This document shows, piece by piece, positions 1-9,068 of a DNA stretch of 64,000 bases. Position numbers and translations under genes: made by a program. The stretch spans positions 62,001 to 126,000 of the forward strand of contig JAWBKZ010000003.1 of NCBI GenBank assembly GCA_038831005.1. Direction: 5' to 3'. How positions within the stretch are numbered: the first letter of the stretch is position 1; every line of letters starts with the position of its first letter. The DNA is from Ignisphaera sp. Its GTDB lineage: Archaea; Thermoproteota; Thermoprotei_A; Sulfolobales; Ignisphaeraceae. Under the pieces are notes generated by a model, which did no database searches, was not told the origin of the DNA, and saw only the letters and a list, made by a program, of their open reading frames with translations.

Positions 1-392
1 ATTCTTTTCTCTCTCATATCTAGATCTATTAATACTATCTCCTCTACCTCTCTTTTAATAATCAAGTCTATGTACTTGCCACTTAAATCATATATGTATA
101 GCTTTTCGTCCCTTGCAGTGTACCTAAAGTTGTCCATACTCATCAATTTGGCGGAACCCAAATCTATAGTATTTCCTACAAAAGCTCTTCCCACATCCTT
201 CTCTAGACACAGACTCATGGCCAGACATCTACAGAATTTAACGATATTTTTATCAATCATAGGAATAGTGGATGAAAAAGGTAACGGATTAGCATAAAGA
301 TTTTCCAAACCTTCAGTTAAAACTCCTTGAATACTGAGAAATTTTGTGAAGTTCTCTAATCTATGGTCGGTTCGCGATAATCTCTTCACCAT
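1..392 (-). CDS. Unrecognised protein, 3' end cut by window edge
   Basis: An open frame of 130 codons reads leftward off the window edge with no stop. I do not recognise the family. The visible protein is soluble-looking, with several cysteines (FCRCLAMSLCLEKD) and a charged C-terminal part (YDLSGKYIDLIIKREVEEI). The first in-frame ATG is at 392; an in-frame stop lies about 20 bases further upstream. A neighbouring frame upstream reads as good protein up to an ATG at 471 and would join this one if the G5 run at 400-404 were one base shorter, so the true gene may be longer. A 17-base direct repeat (383-399 and 438-454) encodes TDMVK in both frames. The existence of a gene here is likely; its start and function are unknown. 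Confidence 0.55.
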   Translation of the reverse strand, partial: MVKRLSRTDHRLENFTKFLSIQGVLTEGLENLYANPLPFSSTIPMIDKNIVKFCRCLAMSLCLEKDVGRAFVGNTIDLGSAKLMSMDNFRYTARDEKLYIYDLSGKYIDLIIKREVEEIVLIDLDMREKR

Positions 393-602
393 ATCTGTAG
401 GGGGCAAGTCTCCTCATCCCATCAGTGGCTACCACTATCTTCACCATATCTGTAACGGCCAAGTACATCATCTACTAGCTATCTGTAACAACAAATTAAT
501 ATCTTTTAATATTTTTCTGCAAACTACATTAAAGGTACATCTATTGGTGAGAGTATTGAGTCGATGTTCATCAAATAGAGCCACCGTATCGGCATTCATT
601 AA

Positions 603-783
603 GATGATGCTATACATTACTTTAATCATGTTATCGCTAGTTGGAGCTGTGTATATCGTAAGCATTTTCCCTTTGAAACATGAATTCCCTAGAATGGCAC
701 TATTAGGTATACTGATTATAGCTATCCTCTACTTATGGTATAAAGCAACCATTGTAGTTATAGGAAAACTCTACACAAAATAG
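603..783 (+). CDS. Possible small membrane protein, two TM segments
   Basis: From the ATG at 603 the frame encodes about 59 residues with two hydrophobic stretches separated by a short charged loop (residues about 2-21 and 32-52), ending in a basic tail. A longer reading starts at 346 but would run through the upstream minus-strand gene, so the short form is preferred. There is no clear ribosome binding site. A minus-strand frame of similar length overlaps it (468-665). No family is recognised, and coding status is uncertain. Confidence 0.3.
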
Positions 784-828
784 TACTTCATATATTAGCT
801 CTAGATCAGGCCCCATTAACTGTTAATA

Positions 829-842
829 TGTTAAATATTTAT
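829..842 (+). promoter_or_regulatory. Candidate TATA box for leuS
   Basis: The AT-only run TGTTAAATATTTAT lies about 65-75 bases before the leuS start and is the best archaeal box A candidate there. It implies a leader of about 35-40 bases carrying the AAGGAG ribosome binding site. Inferred from sequence only. Confidence 0.3.
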
Positions 843-906
843 TTGCTCCTTACTTTGTTTCTTAATTAGCTACATTACCTAGTTCAGAGTAGTTAAGGAG
901 ATTCAT

Positions 907-3843
907 ATGAGCAGTAATTTGAATGAATATTTTGTAAAGCTAGCTGAGAAATGGAGCAAGATACTTCGTGAAAACCATGTATATGAAGCTAACAGAGATA
1001 GCTCTAGACCTAAGTTTTATGTAACTGCTGCATTCATGTACCCTAACGGACCTATACATATAGGTCATGGGCGTACATACTTAGTGGCAGATATTTTAAC
1101 AAGATTTAAGAGAGTTATGGGATATAACGTTCTCTTCCCTATGGGGTTCCATTATACAGGCACACCAATTATTACCATGGCCGAGGCTATAGCTGCAAAA
1201 GATAGAGAGCTTATAGAGTTGTTCAAACATGACTACGATGTTTCTGAAGAAGATATTGAGAGAATGCTTGATCCACTCTATATGGCTAGATATTTCCATA
1301 ACATTTCTAAAGAGGTTATGAATCTCTACGGACTTTCAATTGATTGGAGAAGAGAGTTCACGACAATAGATCCGGAATTCGTATCGTTCATTCACTGGCA
1401 GTTCGTAAAACTCTATGATAAGAACTATATCGAGAAGGGTTCTCATCCCGTTGGATGGTGTCCTAAACATGGTATGCCTGTGGGTATGCATGATACCAAA
1501 GGTGATGTAGAGCCAGAAATAGGGGAGTTTGTCGCTATATTCTTTAAAGATTTAGACGGAGTAGTTTACCCTACGGCTACACTTAGACCTGAAACAATTT
1601 TTGGAGTTACAAATATCTGGATCAATCCTTCGGCTAAATACATGAAGATAAAGACAGGTAATGGATCTATATGGATTGTAGGCATTAGGGCCGCAGAAAG
1701 ACTACTCCATCAGCTCGAGTTTGAGGTATTGGGATATATAGAAGGAAAGGAATTGATCGGTAAAAGAGTTGTAAACCCCATAACAGGTGAACAAGTGTTG
1801 ATTCTTCCAGCCAGTTTTGTAGATGATTCGTTTGCCACTGGTATAGTTATGAGTGTTCCTGCACATGCCCCGTATGATGCTGTAGCTCTAGAAGATCTGA
1901 AGATGAATCCCATATACAGAGATATAGTTGCATCTATAGTTCCTCGTATAATAATTGAAACAGATGGAAGACTTATTGCTAACGCATATGAAGCTCTAAA
2001 GAATATGGGTATAGAGAGCCAATCTGAAAGAGATAAACTGGACGATGCAACCAGATATGTTTATTCGCTTGAGCTTCGAAATGGATGCATGGCTACACAT
2101 CTCCACACATTTGTGCCAGCAATAGATAATACAACAAAACAGTTTATTGAGAAGAACGTTACCGGTAAAAGTGTTTTGGAAGTTCGTGAAGTAGTTAGAA
2201 AATTCATTATAGATAGAGAAGCTGGTGTAACAATTTACGAACTTCTAAACAAACCTGTTTATTGTAGATGTGGAACAGAAGTTGTAGTTAAGCTTCTTAA
2301 AGATCAATGGTTTATAAACTACGGTGATAGCGAATGGAAGAAAAAAGCGAGAGCAACTTTAGCTAAGATGAAGATTGTTCCTGAAGAATCTGTGCCCCAG
2401 TTTGAGGCAACTATAGAGTGGCTCAAGAAGAGAGCGTGTGCTCGAACACGTGGTTTAGGTGTACCTTTTCCATGGGATAGAAGGTGGATTATAGAGAGCT
2501 TAAGCGATTCTACAATATATATGGCTTTCTATACTGTAGTGAACAAGATAAGATACTACGGTATCCCTGTCGAAAAGCTAACAATAGAGTTCTGGGATTA
2601 CGTTATGCTTGGATTAAACGATGTAGAAAGTCTATCTAGAAAACTATCCATACCGATCGAGGTTATCGAAGATATACGTAACGAATTTCGATACTGGTAT
2701 CCACTAGATATGAGAATTAGTGGAAAGGATCTAATACCCAATCATCTAACATTCTTTATATTCAATCATATTGCAATATTTCCAGAAGAACTTCAACCCA
2801 GAGGAATAATAGCTAATGGATGGGTTCTGGTTAAGCAAATGAAGATGAGTAAATCGTTACGAAACATAATACCTTTGAAGAGAATCCTCAATGAATATGG
2901 TACAGACATAGTTAGACTGTTTCTCGCTCTAGGTGCTGAAGTATATCAAGATGAAAATATAGATCCTGAAATGCTTGAAACACTTGGTAAGAAAGAATAT
3001 CCACAACTACTAAAATCTATACACGATACTGTTCTAGATATATTCCGGAGCAGTGAGAAATTTAGGAATGAAATGAACGATATAGATAGACTCTTCTGGA
3101 ACGAATTCGTATACAAAGTTAATAAAATTGTTAAACTGATCGATGATATTAAGATAAGAGAGGCAGGTATAATTGTATTCTACGATATAAAAAACCTTAT
3201 CGACATGTATCTAAAACTTGCCGATATTCCCCATAGAATGATACTAGATATGTTAAGAATATGGATACCCTTAATTAGTATCTATACACCATTTATAGCT
3301 GAAGAGATTTGGAGTAAAACATTTAAGGAAGGTTTCGCATCTACATACACCATTAATATACCTAGTGAAATAGATGAAAAAGCACTTCTAGCTCTACGAT
3401 ACGCTGAAGCCATAGTGAGCTCCGTACAGAACATAATTAGAGCTACAAAGAAGTCCTCGATAAACAATATAGTGATTTACATTTCTTCTAAAGCTCATCA
3501 AAAGATTATGCGAAAAGTTATAGAGCTACATAAACAGGGTCTAAGACTTAATGAGATTATCAATAGACTGTCTGAAGAACTGGGACTCAATAAGAGAGAA
3601 GCTTCGCAACTAGTTAGATCTATGTACGATGTGGCCATGAATACTGCAGACGAGATAGAGTACCTATATCTAAGGTTAAGTGATGTAGATGAGCTTGAGT
3701 TATTAAAAATGTCTCTAGACTATCTTTCTAAAGTTATGAAAAGCAGAATCGAGATATATAGTGCAGAAGATCTCTCTGCACCTGATAAAGGTGGTAAAAA
3801 GAAGTCAGTATTACCGCTGAGACCAGGAATATACATAGAGTAA
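907..3843 (+). CDS. leuS: Leucyl-tRNA synthetase, archaeal type
   Basis: Class I aminoacyl-tRNA synthetase that charges tRNA-Leu in the cytoplasm. The 978-residue length is normal for archaeal LeuRS. The HIGH motif is PIHIGHGRTY at about residues 49-58 and the KMSKS loop is KMSKS at 646-650. The CP1 editing domain is present: TLRPET near 225 and VPAHAPYD near 317-324, including the Asp that anchors the amino group during hydrolytic editing. The C-terminus ends in DKGGKKK...LRPGIYIE, the tail typical of archaeal LeuRS that recognises the long variable arm. The ATG at 907 has a strong AAGGAG site 8 bases upstream. It is monocistronic by spacing. Identification is secure. Confidence 0.97.
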   Translation: MSSNLNEYFVKLAEKWSKILRENHVYEANRDSSRPKFYVTAAFMYPNGPIHIGHGRTYLVADILTRFKRVMGYNVLFPMGFHYTGTPIITMAEAIAAKDRELIELFKHDYDVSEEDIERMLDPLYMARYFHNISKEVMNLYGLSIDWRREFTTIDPEFVSFIHWQFVKLYDKNYIEKGSHPVGWCPKHGMPVGMHDTKGDVEPEIGEFVAIFFKDLDGVVYPTATLRPETIFGVTNIWINPSAKYMKIKTGNGSIWIVGIRAAERLLHQLEFEVLGYIEGKELIGKRVVNPITGEQVLILPASFVDDSFATGIVMSVPAHAPYDAVALEDLKMNPIYRDIVASIVPRIIIETDGRLIANAYEALKNMGIESQSERDKLDDATRYVYSLELRNGCMATHLHTFVPAIDNTTKQFIEKNVTGKSVLEVREVVRKFIIDREAGVTIYELLNKPVYCRCGTEVVVKLLKDQWFINYGDSEWKKKARATLAKMKIVPEESVPQFEATIEWLKKRACARTRGLGVPFPWDRRWIIESLSDSTIYMAFYTVVNKIRYYGIPVEKLTIEFWDYVMLGLNDVESLSRKLSIPIEVIEDIRNEFRYWYPLDMRISGKDLIPNHLTFFIFNHIAIFPEELQPRGIIANGWVLVKQMKMSKSLRNIIPLKRILNEYGTDIVRLFLALGAEVYQDENIDPEMLETLGKKEYPQLLKSIHDTVLDIFRSSEKFRNEMNDIDRLFWNEFVYKVNKIVKLIDDIKIREAGIIVFYDIKNLIDMYLKLADIPHRMILDMLRIWIPLISIYTPFIAEEIWSKTFKEGFASTYTINIPSEIDEKALLALRYAEAIVSSVQNIIRATKKSSINNIVIYISSKAHQKIMRKVIELHKQGLRLNEIINRLSEELGLNKREASQLVRSMYDVAMNTADEIEYLYLRLSDVDELELLKMSLDYLSKVMKSRIEIYSAEDLSAPDKGGKKKSVLPLRPGIYIE

Positions 3844-3844
3844 G

Positions 3845-3852
3845 TTTATAAG
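3845..3852 (+). promoter_or_regulatory. TATA box for the small AbrB-like gene
   Basis: TTTATAAG begins just after the leuS stop codon and lies about 65 bases before the ATG at 3914. An AGAGGCGG stretch at about 3894-3901 could serve as the ribosome binding site. Confidence 0.4.
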
Positions 3853-3913
3853 CTTAAAGATAGAAACGCTTATTTTTTCTATTCTCGTTAAAGAGAGGCG
3901 GTAGGCGTTAAAC

Positions 3914-4153
3914 ATGCAGCAAGAAAAACAAAAAATACGAATAGTAAACGTTAGAAAAATAATGGGTAGAAAGAACATAAAGAACAAGCTATATACGTAC
4001 GAATACTATACCCTCTCTTTGAATCTCTATATACCAAAGGATGTTGTAGAAAAGTATGGTAATGAATTTGTTGTAATAAAAGATGAGGAAAAGAACGTAA
4101 TATCTGTGATGCCACGTAAGGTAGCAGAAGCACAAGGAGTTAAGGTAGGGTAG
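3914..4153 (+). CDS. Small AbrB/SpoVT-like protein
   Basis: Encodes 79 residues. The middle and end (YTLSLNLYIPKDVVEKYG... VISVMPRKVAEAQG) match the swapped-hairpin AbrB pattern of a strand, IPKDV turn, helix and closing strand found in short archaeal DNA-binding proteins. A basic N-terminal stretch of about 30 residues precedes it. A role as a dimeric transcription factor is likely but inferred. It sits alone between leuS and the nicotinate phosphoribosyltransferase gene, with its own TATA box. Confidence 0.6.
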   Translation: MQQEKQKIRIVNVRKIMGRKNIKNKLYTYEYYTLSLNLYIPKDVVEKYGNEFVVIKDEEKNVISVMPRKVAEAQGVKVG

Positions 4154-4190
4154 CGCAAGAGAATTTTCTGATTTTCAACCTAAAGAAATT

Positions 4191-4200
4191 TTTATTTTAA
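4191..4200 (+). promoter_or_regulatory. TATA box for nicotinate phosphoribosyltransferase
   Basis: TTTATTTTAA preceded by a purine-rich AAAGAAA (BRE-like) lies about 50 bases before the ATG at 4246. Confidence 0.35.
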
Positions 4201-4245
4201 GTACATCATTATTTACTATTATTATTAGGAATGGGTGTGTAAATT

Positions 4246-5430
4246 ATGGAGCCCAGGATATATATTTTGAGTGTTGATGAACTTAAGAAAGGTACTGCTA
4301 CAGATATATACTTCATCAGGAGTCGGGAGATACTTGAGAAAAACAATTTGTGTGATACGTTAGTTAGATATGAGCTGCATTGTTATGGTCTTCCAAGAGA
4401 TTATAAATGGGCTGTATACGCAGGTGTTGAAGAGTCTTTAGCATTACTGAGAGGTAGAGATATAACATTTTATACGCTTCCTGAAGGAACTCTATTCAGG
4501 GATCTATATCCACTTGCAATTGTTGAAGGAAAAATCTGTGAAATTATAGATATCGAAACCGCTTTACTTGGCATACTAAGATTTTATACTAGTGTCTCAA
4601 CTAAAGCTGCAAGAATAAAGAAGATATCTGGGGATAGACAGGTTATTTTCTTCGGTTTGCGTGCTCATCATCCTGCACTCGCACCAGCTCTTGATAGAGC
4701 AGCATATATAGGTGGTTGTGATGCTGTTTCCGGTGCATTTAGTGCAACAATTACTGGTACAAGTCCTAGAGGCACTATGCCTCATGCATTAATAATAGTG
4801 TTTAGGGATCCAGTAAAGGCATGGAAAGCATTCGACGAAGTTATGCCTCCAGACGTACCTCGCATAGCCCTCGTGGATACATTCTATGATGAGAGAGTTG
4901 AAAGCCTTATGGCTATCCAAGCTTTAGGAAACAAATTATGGGGAATAAGACTAGATACACCTAGAAGCCGTAGAGGAGATATCAGAATGATTATAGAGGA
5001 GATTAAGTGGACTCTTAAGCTCCATGGCTACGAGAATATCAAGATAGTTGTAAGTGGAGGTATAGATGAGAATCATATAGCAAGGTTAAAGGATATTGTC
5101 GATGTTTTCGGTGTAGGAACATCTATAGCGTTTCCACCTTCAGTAGATATAAGTATGGATATTGTCGAGATATATGATGAAAAAGAAGGTAGATGGATCC
5201 CTATAACGAAGCGAGGTAAACTTCCAGGAGCTAAACAGCTATACAGATGTAGACCTCTTATTGAAGATTATGTAGATGTGCCAAATAAAATAGTTGTATG
5301 TGGTAATGGTGTAGAGGCAAGACCCATGTTAGAGAAGTATATTGATCATGGGAGAATCGTAAAAGAACTTCAGTCAGCTAAAGAGATAAGGGAGTATGTG
5401 TTAGAGCAATTAGTATTCGCAGAACTATAA
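4246..5430 (+). CDS. Nicotinate phosphoribosyltransferase
   Basis: Converts nicotinate and PRPP to nicotinate mononucleotide in NAD salvage. The 394-residue length matches the compact archaeal NAPRTase. Diagnostic segments are GLRAHHPALAPALDRAAY (near residue 145), the GTSPRGTMPH active-site loop (near 175), LVDTFYDE (near 210), and the barrel phosphate-binding segment VVSGGIDE followed by FGVGTSIA (near 265-290). A C-terminal extension contains CRPLIEDYVDVPNKIVVC, with cysteines that could bind a metal as in the Thermoplasma enzyme. The ATG at 4246 is preceded by AATGGGTGTG. It is single-gene by spacing. Confidence 0.9.
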   Translation: MEPRIYILSVDELKKGTATDIYFIRSREILEKNNLCDTLVRYELHCYGLPRDYKWAVYAGVEESLALLRGRDITFYTLPEGTLFRDLYPLAIVEGKICEIIDIETALLGILRFYTSVSTKAARIKKISGDRQVIFFGLRAHHPALAPALDRAAYIGGCDAVSGAFSATITGTSPRGTMPHALIIVFRDPVKAWKAFDEVMPPDVPRIALVDTFYDERVESLMAIQALGNKLWGIRLDTPRSRRGDIRMIIEEIKWTLKLHGYENIKIVVSGGIDENHIARLKDIVDVFGVGTSIAFPPSVDISMDIVEIYDEKEGRWIPITKRGKLPGAKQLYRCRPLIEDYVDVPNKIVVCGNGVEARPMLEKYIDHGRIVKELQSAKEIREYVLEQLVFAEL

Positions 5431-5487
5431 CATAGTTTGTTGTATATTTTTAGACTTTGAAGCAGTATACAGTACTACGGAGAAAGC

Positions 5488-6186
5488 ATGAAGTTAGTTA
5501 CTCTAAAACTTGATGATAGAGTTTACGAAGAGCTAGCTAGAAGAGCTAGAGATGAGGGATTTGCAACAGTATCTGACTATATAGGCTTCATTATCTCAAA
5601 ATATATTGATAGAATAGAACATAAAGAGAGCTACGAAGAAGCAACAAAAAAGAGCACAGTAATAGACAAAATTATGACCTTAATTGAGCGTAAGGTTCAG
5701 GATAGCGTAAATCCCTTTACACAAAAAGTCGATGATCTCGGAAGAAAAGTTGCAACATTACTCGAGAGACTAGAGGTAGTAGAAGAAAGATTATCCAAAT
5801 TAGAGAAAATAATTAAGACAGTAGAAACTAAACGTGAAGAGGTTAAAGTTCAAGAAAAATCTAAAAAGTCTGCCATTGAAATCCTAAAAGAACAAAAAAT
5901 TATATTTGAAAAAGATGTGGCAAACAAAATCAGAAATAGAGATAGCTTTTTTGTGAGACTTGAACAAGAAGGAGCCATAGTTATTGAGGCTAAGGATGAG
6001 AGAATAGCTGTTGAACCATCATTTTGGAATAGTTTTGTAAACAAACTAAAGCTTACCAGAACTAATAATGATGACGAGTTAAAGAAGATATTCGACCCTA
6101 TAGAGTTAAAGCTTTTACAAAAACTTAAAGAATCTGCACTAATAGTTTATGATGGTACTTCAAGAAACTGGAATCTACTGCTATAA
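5488..6186 (+). CDS. Ribbon-helix-helix protein with coiled coil
   Basis: Encodes 232 residues. The first 45 residues form a ribbon-helix-helix DNA-binding unit (VTLKLDDRVYEELARRARDE then TVSDYIGFIISKYI). Residues about 60-125 are heptad-like and rich in Glu, Lys and Leu, predicting a long coiled coil. The last 100 residues form a separate folded region (IFEKDVANKIRNRDSFFVRL... IAVEPSFWNSFV) that I cannot assign to a family. The architecture suggests a multimeric transcription regulator or nucleoid protein. The start at 5488 follows GGAGAAAGC. The box C/D RNA at 6190 begins just after the stop. Confidence 0.7.
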   Translation: MKLVTLKLDDRVYEELARRARDEGFATVSDYIGFIISKYIDRIEHKESYEEATKKSTVIDKIMTLIERKVQDSVNPFTQKVDDLGRKVATLLERLEVVEERLSKLEKIIKTVETKREEVKVQEKSKKSAIEILKEQKIIFEKDVANKIRNRDSFFVRLEQEGAIVIEAKDERIAVEPSFWNSFVNKLKLTRTNNDDELKKIFDPIELKLLQKLKESALIVYDGTSRNWNLLL

Positions 6187-6189
6187 CAA

Positions 6190-6248
6190 CATTATGATGA
6201 TGTCTAGCCTCAACTGAAAAGATGATGTTAGAATCCCCGCCTGAGTTA
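6190..6248 (+). ncRNA. Box C/D guide sRNA
   Basis: A complete archaeal C/D architecture is readable: box C ATGATGA (6194-6200), a 13-nt guide TGTCTAGCCTCAA, box D' CTGA (6214-6217), AAA, box C' GATGATG (6221-6227), a 13-nt guide TTAGAATCCCCGC (6228-6240) and box D CTGA (6241-6244). Spacing and roughly 55-nt length fit the family, which directs 2'-O-methylation with L7Ae, Nop5 and fibrillarin. By the D+5 rule the methylated nucleotides would be G in UUGAG and G in GCGGG. The target RNAs were not identified. Confidence 0.85.
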
Positions 6249-6265
6249 TAGATGAGATACCCAAC

Positions 6266-6805
6266 CTATTTGTATCTCGCATACTTAATGCAGAGATTGA
6301 TGTTGGCAATAGATCTTGTGAGATTTTCACCTACTCGCGATACAGCATCTAAAATCAAGCTCCTCTTGCTTATGACGTTCTCTTCATCATTAAGATCCAC
6401 AACTTCACTGTAAGTGTTAACAGTAAATCCAATCTTTAGACCTTCGTACAATATTACAGACCTGTCATCAAAAGAAATGTAGAGAGTTTGAAGCTTATCG
6501 TGTGTGTATAGAATTGTGAGCCTTGGCTCAAGCTTTACCAGAGATATGTTCGATCCATATTCGGTGTATATCCATCTAAAACATATTCTACCATGAGTTA
6601 AATCTGTATACATGGTTTCTAAATTCCTTAATGCATTCATAAATTCTCTAACTTGCTTTATGAATGATTGTATCTCCGATAACGTATTTATATACCTTTT
6701 ATCTCTTTCTTCTGATGCAGCCTTCTCTATCCTAACTTCAACAGATCTAGACATTCTTTCCAACAACGGCATACATGATGATACCAATTTCATTTCGATA
6801 TACAC
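6266..6805 (-). CDS. Hypothetical protein, helical N-terminus
   Basis: Encodes 179 residues of no family I recognise. The N-terminal 65 residues are helical and charged with a coiled-coil flavour (SRSVEVRIEKAASEERDKRY). The middle is beta-rich (FRWIYTEYGSNISLVKLEPRLTILYTHDKLQTLYISF). The C-terminus is helical again. It has no signal peptide or membrane segment. It shares the direction of the MoxR/DUF58 cluster but is separated from it by about 90 bases, so it may or may not belong to that unit. Confidence 0.55.
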   Translation of the reverse strand: MYIEMKLVSSCMPLLERMSRSVEVRIEKAASEERDKRYINTLSEIQSFIKQVREFMNALRNLETMYTDLTHGRICFRWIYTEYGSNISLVKLEPRLTILYTHDKLQTLYISFDDRSVILYEGLKIGFTVNTYSEVVDLNDEENVISKRSLILDAVSRVGENLTRSIANINLCIKYARYK

Positions 6806-6897
6806 CTATGTACCACAGCAAAATTGGTGATGTCTAGGATTTAAAGCCTTATCACTCAACCACTGCACTATGTGATAGATGTACATAAGCATAACTG

Positions 6898-7101
6898 CTA
6901 CTTATTTCCATCCTGGTACCTCATCTTTTCTCTTAATATGGCGAGAGAACTACTCAATAATATTATACCTATAACAAATGCTAAAAGAGCTTGAAGATAT
7001 TTTTCAATATATACAAACGTTACTGATATACCCATAAACGCTATTGATGATATCATTAGCACCAATGTGTGTAGATCTTGTCTTAATGACATAATACTCA
7101 C
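6898..7101 (-). CDS. Small two-TM membrane protein
   Basis: Encodes 67 residues with two hydrophobic helices (about 11-30 and 36-55) around a short YIEKY loop, and a basic C-terminal tail (LREKMRYQDGNK). It lies downstream of the MoxR/DUF58 genes on the same strand with a gap of about 60 bases and is the last membrane protein of that run. No family assignment; a membrane accessory role is an inference from position. Confidence 0.5.
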   Translation of the reverse strand: MSIMSLRQDLHTLVLMISSIAFMGISVTFVYIEKYLQALLAFVIGIILLSSSLAILREKMRYQDGNK

Positions 7102-7160
7102 AATATGTGTTCATGATTATATCCAAATATATACTATCATGATCTACGAGAATCGTTAAT

Positions 7161-7814
7161 CTAATCAATAATTGTGGATAGAAGTAGTATAGAAATGAAA
7201 AATAGTAATATTATCAAATAATTGTCTAATCTTTTTAACATCTTAACCCTTCTTCTAGCCATAATCATTATTCCAATAAGTATAGCAGGTATAACAATGT
7301 ATATCCTTAATACAATTATAGAGTATAATGTTGCTAAGACACCTAGTGCCATAGACAACGTATGAAGCAGCCTGGTTAACCTATGGAGACTTCTACCTAA
7401 GATCGCCCCCATTGAAGATAAAGCATCTAGCGATGGTTGTACCGTTAGAGCTAGGGATAAGAACATTATCATTATGAATAGAGTGCTTGATGTCCATACA
7501 TCTAGTAGCGGTATTATTGCTTTCCGACTTATGTACCCTATAGATAGACTTGATATAGTGTAGATTGCTATAGGTATGAATGGTTTAACCACTTGGTATA
7601 AACCCAGCATCTTAGCTATCTTATAGAACCTAAATACCTGAAGTATCGATTTTACGGGTATCATTAACGAAAGAAATACCAAGTATCTATAGTTAAATGT
7701 AAATGCTAATAAGACTGTTATGAAGATTGCTATGTTTGTATATTCAGAATTCTTAACCACATCAATTATGATCAATACTGTAATTAGCAACAACAATAAT
7801 AAAATTATGTACAT
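7161..7814 (-). CDS. Multi-pass membrane protein of the MoxR/DUF58 cluster
   Basis: Encodes 217 residues with about six or seven hydrophobic segments covering most of the protein, short basic loops (FRFYKIAK, MARRRVKMLKRL) and a hydrophobic C-terminus. No catalytic motif is visible. It starts 4 bases after the stop of the DUF58 gene, so it is probably co-translated with it. In archaea such genes accompany MoxR/DUF58 pairs; the specific role is unknown. Confidence 0.65.
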   Translation of the reverse strand: MYIILLLLLLITVLIIIDVVKNSEYTNIAIFITVLLAFTFNYRYLVFLSLMIPVKSILQVFRFYKIAKMLGLYQVVKPFIPIAIYTISSLSIGYISRKAIIPLLDVWTSSTLFIMIMFLSLALTVQPSLDALSSMGAILGRSLHRLTRLLHTLSMALGVLATLYSIIVLRIYIVIPAILIGIMIMARRRVKMLKRLDNYLIILLFFISILLLSTIID

Positions 7815-7817
7815 AAC

Positions 7818-9068
7818 TTATCCCCTGTAAGTTACGTTCATTTCTTCTTCAGAAATCTCTAACCCTATCCCACCTCTTTCTACAATGGTTGCTATGCTTT
7901 TCAAGAAATTCTTCAGCAACTCTTCTTCAACTATTTCATCATACCTGTATCTAGGTATAGTCACAACTAATCTACCCGGAAATGCCTCCATCAGACTATT
8001 GAGACTATCTATAGATTCCATAACCAGTGATAGAGGATTTGTAACGAGGATTACAATATCGTAGAACTCAGGTACTCTCCCTAGATGATGTACACTATCT
8101 ATGAAGACAGATAGGGGAGATTCACAACCTCCACCTACAGGTAGGACCGATATTATGTTGTATAGAGACTCTATAGTTCTTTCTTCAAAATTTCTTACAA
8201 CTTTCGGAACTAGACCACTACATAAAGCTACATCAATTGTACATCTATTTCTAACGAGGTAGTCTATAAGTGATCTAGCATACCTAAGCTGTATCTGAGC
8301 TAATGTATTGGGTGGCTCACCGATGCTCCATAGATTCTTCTTCATATCTATTAGAACTAGAACCCTAGCTCTAGTCTCTCCAAAATCTTCTCTAACCATA
8401 AGCTTACCAGTTTTAGCATATATTTTCCATAGAATCTTTCTAGTATCATCTCCAACTACATAGTCTCTAATATTAGCTAACTCGAATGCTCCACCTATTG
8501 CTTTTCCTTTTAGCGTTATCCCCATAACTCTCTGTAGGCTCTTTACATCTATCGATGTAGGGCTATAGAGAGGTAGTACCACAAGAGAATCTTTACTCTC
8601 AATAGAGACGTTTTCATAAAAATATCCAAGAGCGTCTGAAATAATTACATCAAATACCTGAAAATCATGTACTCCTGGCGCCAGGGGTTTTACCTTATAT
8701 TCTATCACTAAAGAACTTTTAGACGGTATAACAATATTGAATACGAGTTTAGCTGGATCTGAAGAAACTAGCTGAGGAATGATGTCCTTCAAGATTACAC
8801 GTGGAAAGACAACATCACTTCCATTCTCTATGATAATCTTCATAACTACTTCTTCTAATTCATTCGATACCTTTTTCTCTAATTCTCTCTTTATGCGTAC
8901 TTTATCTATAGCTCTTACAGCCTCAGTAAATGATCTATATTCATAGTATATTATCAGTACAAATGATAAGGAGATGGCGAGTATCATTGGATCTCGATTA
9001 ATGTAAGCATAGAAGATAAGGAGTAGTGATAACATGATGTGAATAATGCCGAGAAGCGTTATCTTCAA
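7818..9068 (-). CDS. DUF58 (von Willebrand A-like) protein
   Basis: Encodes 416 residues. Two N-terminal hydrophobic helices (about 5-40) anchor the protein. A beta-sandwich-like region follows (60-160), then the DUF58 signature GDDTRKILWKIYAKTGKLMVRE near residue 205 and a VWA-like fold (VLVLIDMKKN, then DIVILVTNPL). The canonical MIDAS DxSxS reads DMKKN, so metal binding may be lost. DUF58 proteins act with MoxR ATPases, probably in assembly or maturation of surface complexes. The TTG start at 9068 overlaps the moxR stop (TTGA) without a ribosome binding site, implying translational coupling. Confidence 0.85.
   Translation of the reverse strand: MKITLLGIIHIMLSLLLIFYAYINRDPMILAISLSFVLIIYYEYRSFTEAVRAIDKVRIKRELEKKVSNELEEVVMKIIIENGSDVVFPRVILKDIIPQLVSSDPAKLVFNIVIPSKSSLVIEYKVKPLAPGVHDFQVFDVIISDALGYFYENVSIESKDSLVVLPLYSPTSIDVKSLQRVMGITLKGKAIGGAFELANIRDYVVGDDTRKILWKIYAKTGKLMVREDFGETRARVLVLIDMKKNLWSIGEPPNTLAQIQLRYARSLIDYLVRNRCTIDVALCSGLVPKVVRNFEERTIESLYNIISVLPVGGGCESPLSVFIDSVHHLGRVPEFYDIVILVTNPLSLVMESIDSLNSLMEAFPGRLVVTIPRYRYDEIVEEELLKNFLKSIATIVERGGIGLEISEEEMNVTYRG

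Noticed and set aside
468-665. 65-codon minus-strand frame whose stop overlaps the ATG at 471
   Set aside because: It has no family match and no ribosome binding site, and it conflicts with the more convincing hydrophobic plus-strand frame at 603-783. It may be part of a degraded gene but cannot be supported.
6806-6897. Minus-strand text resembling a tRNA D-arm (GTGGTTGAGTGATAAGGC)
   Set aside because: No GC-rich acceptor or T-arm could be built; hyperthermophile tRNAs need strong stems.
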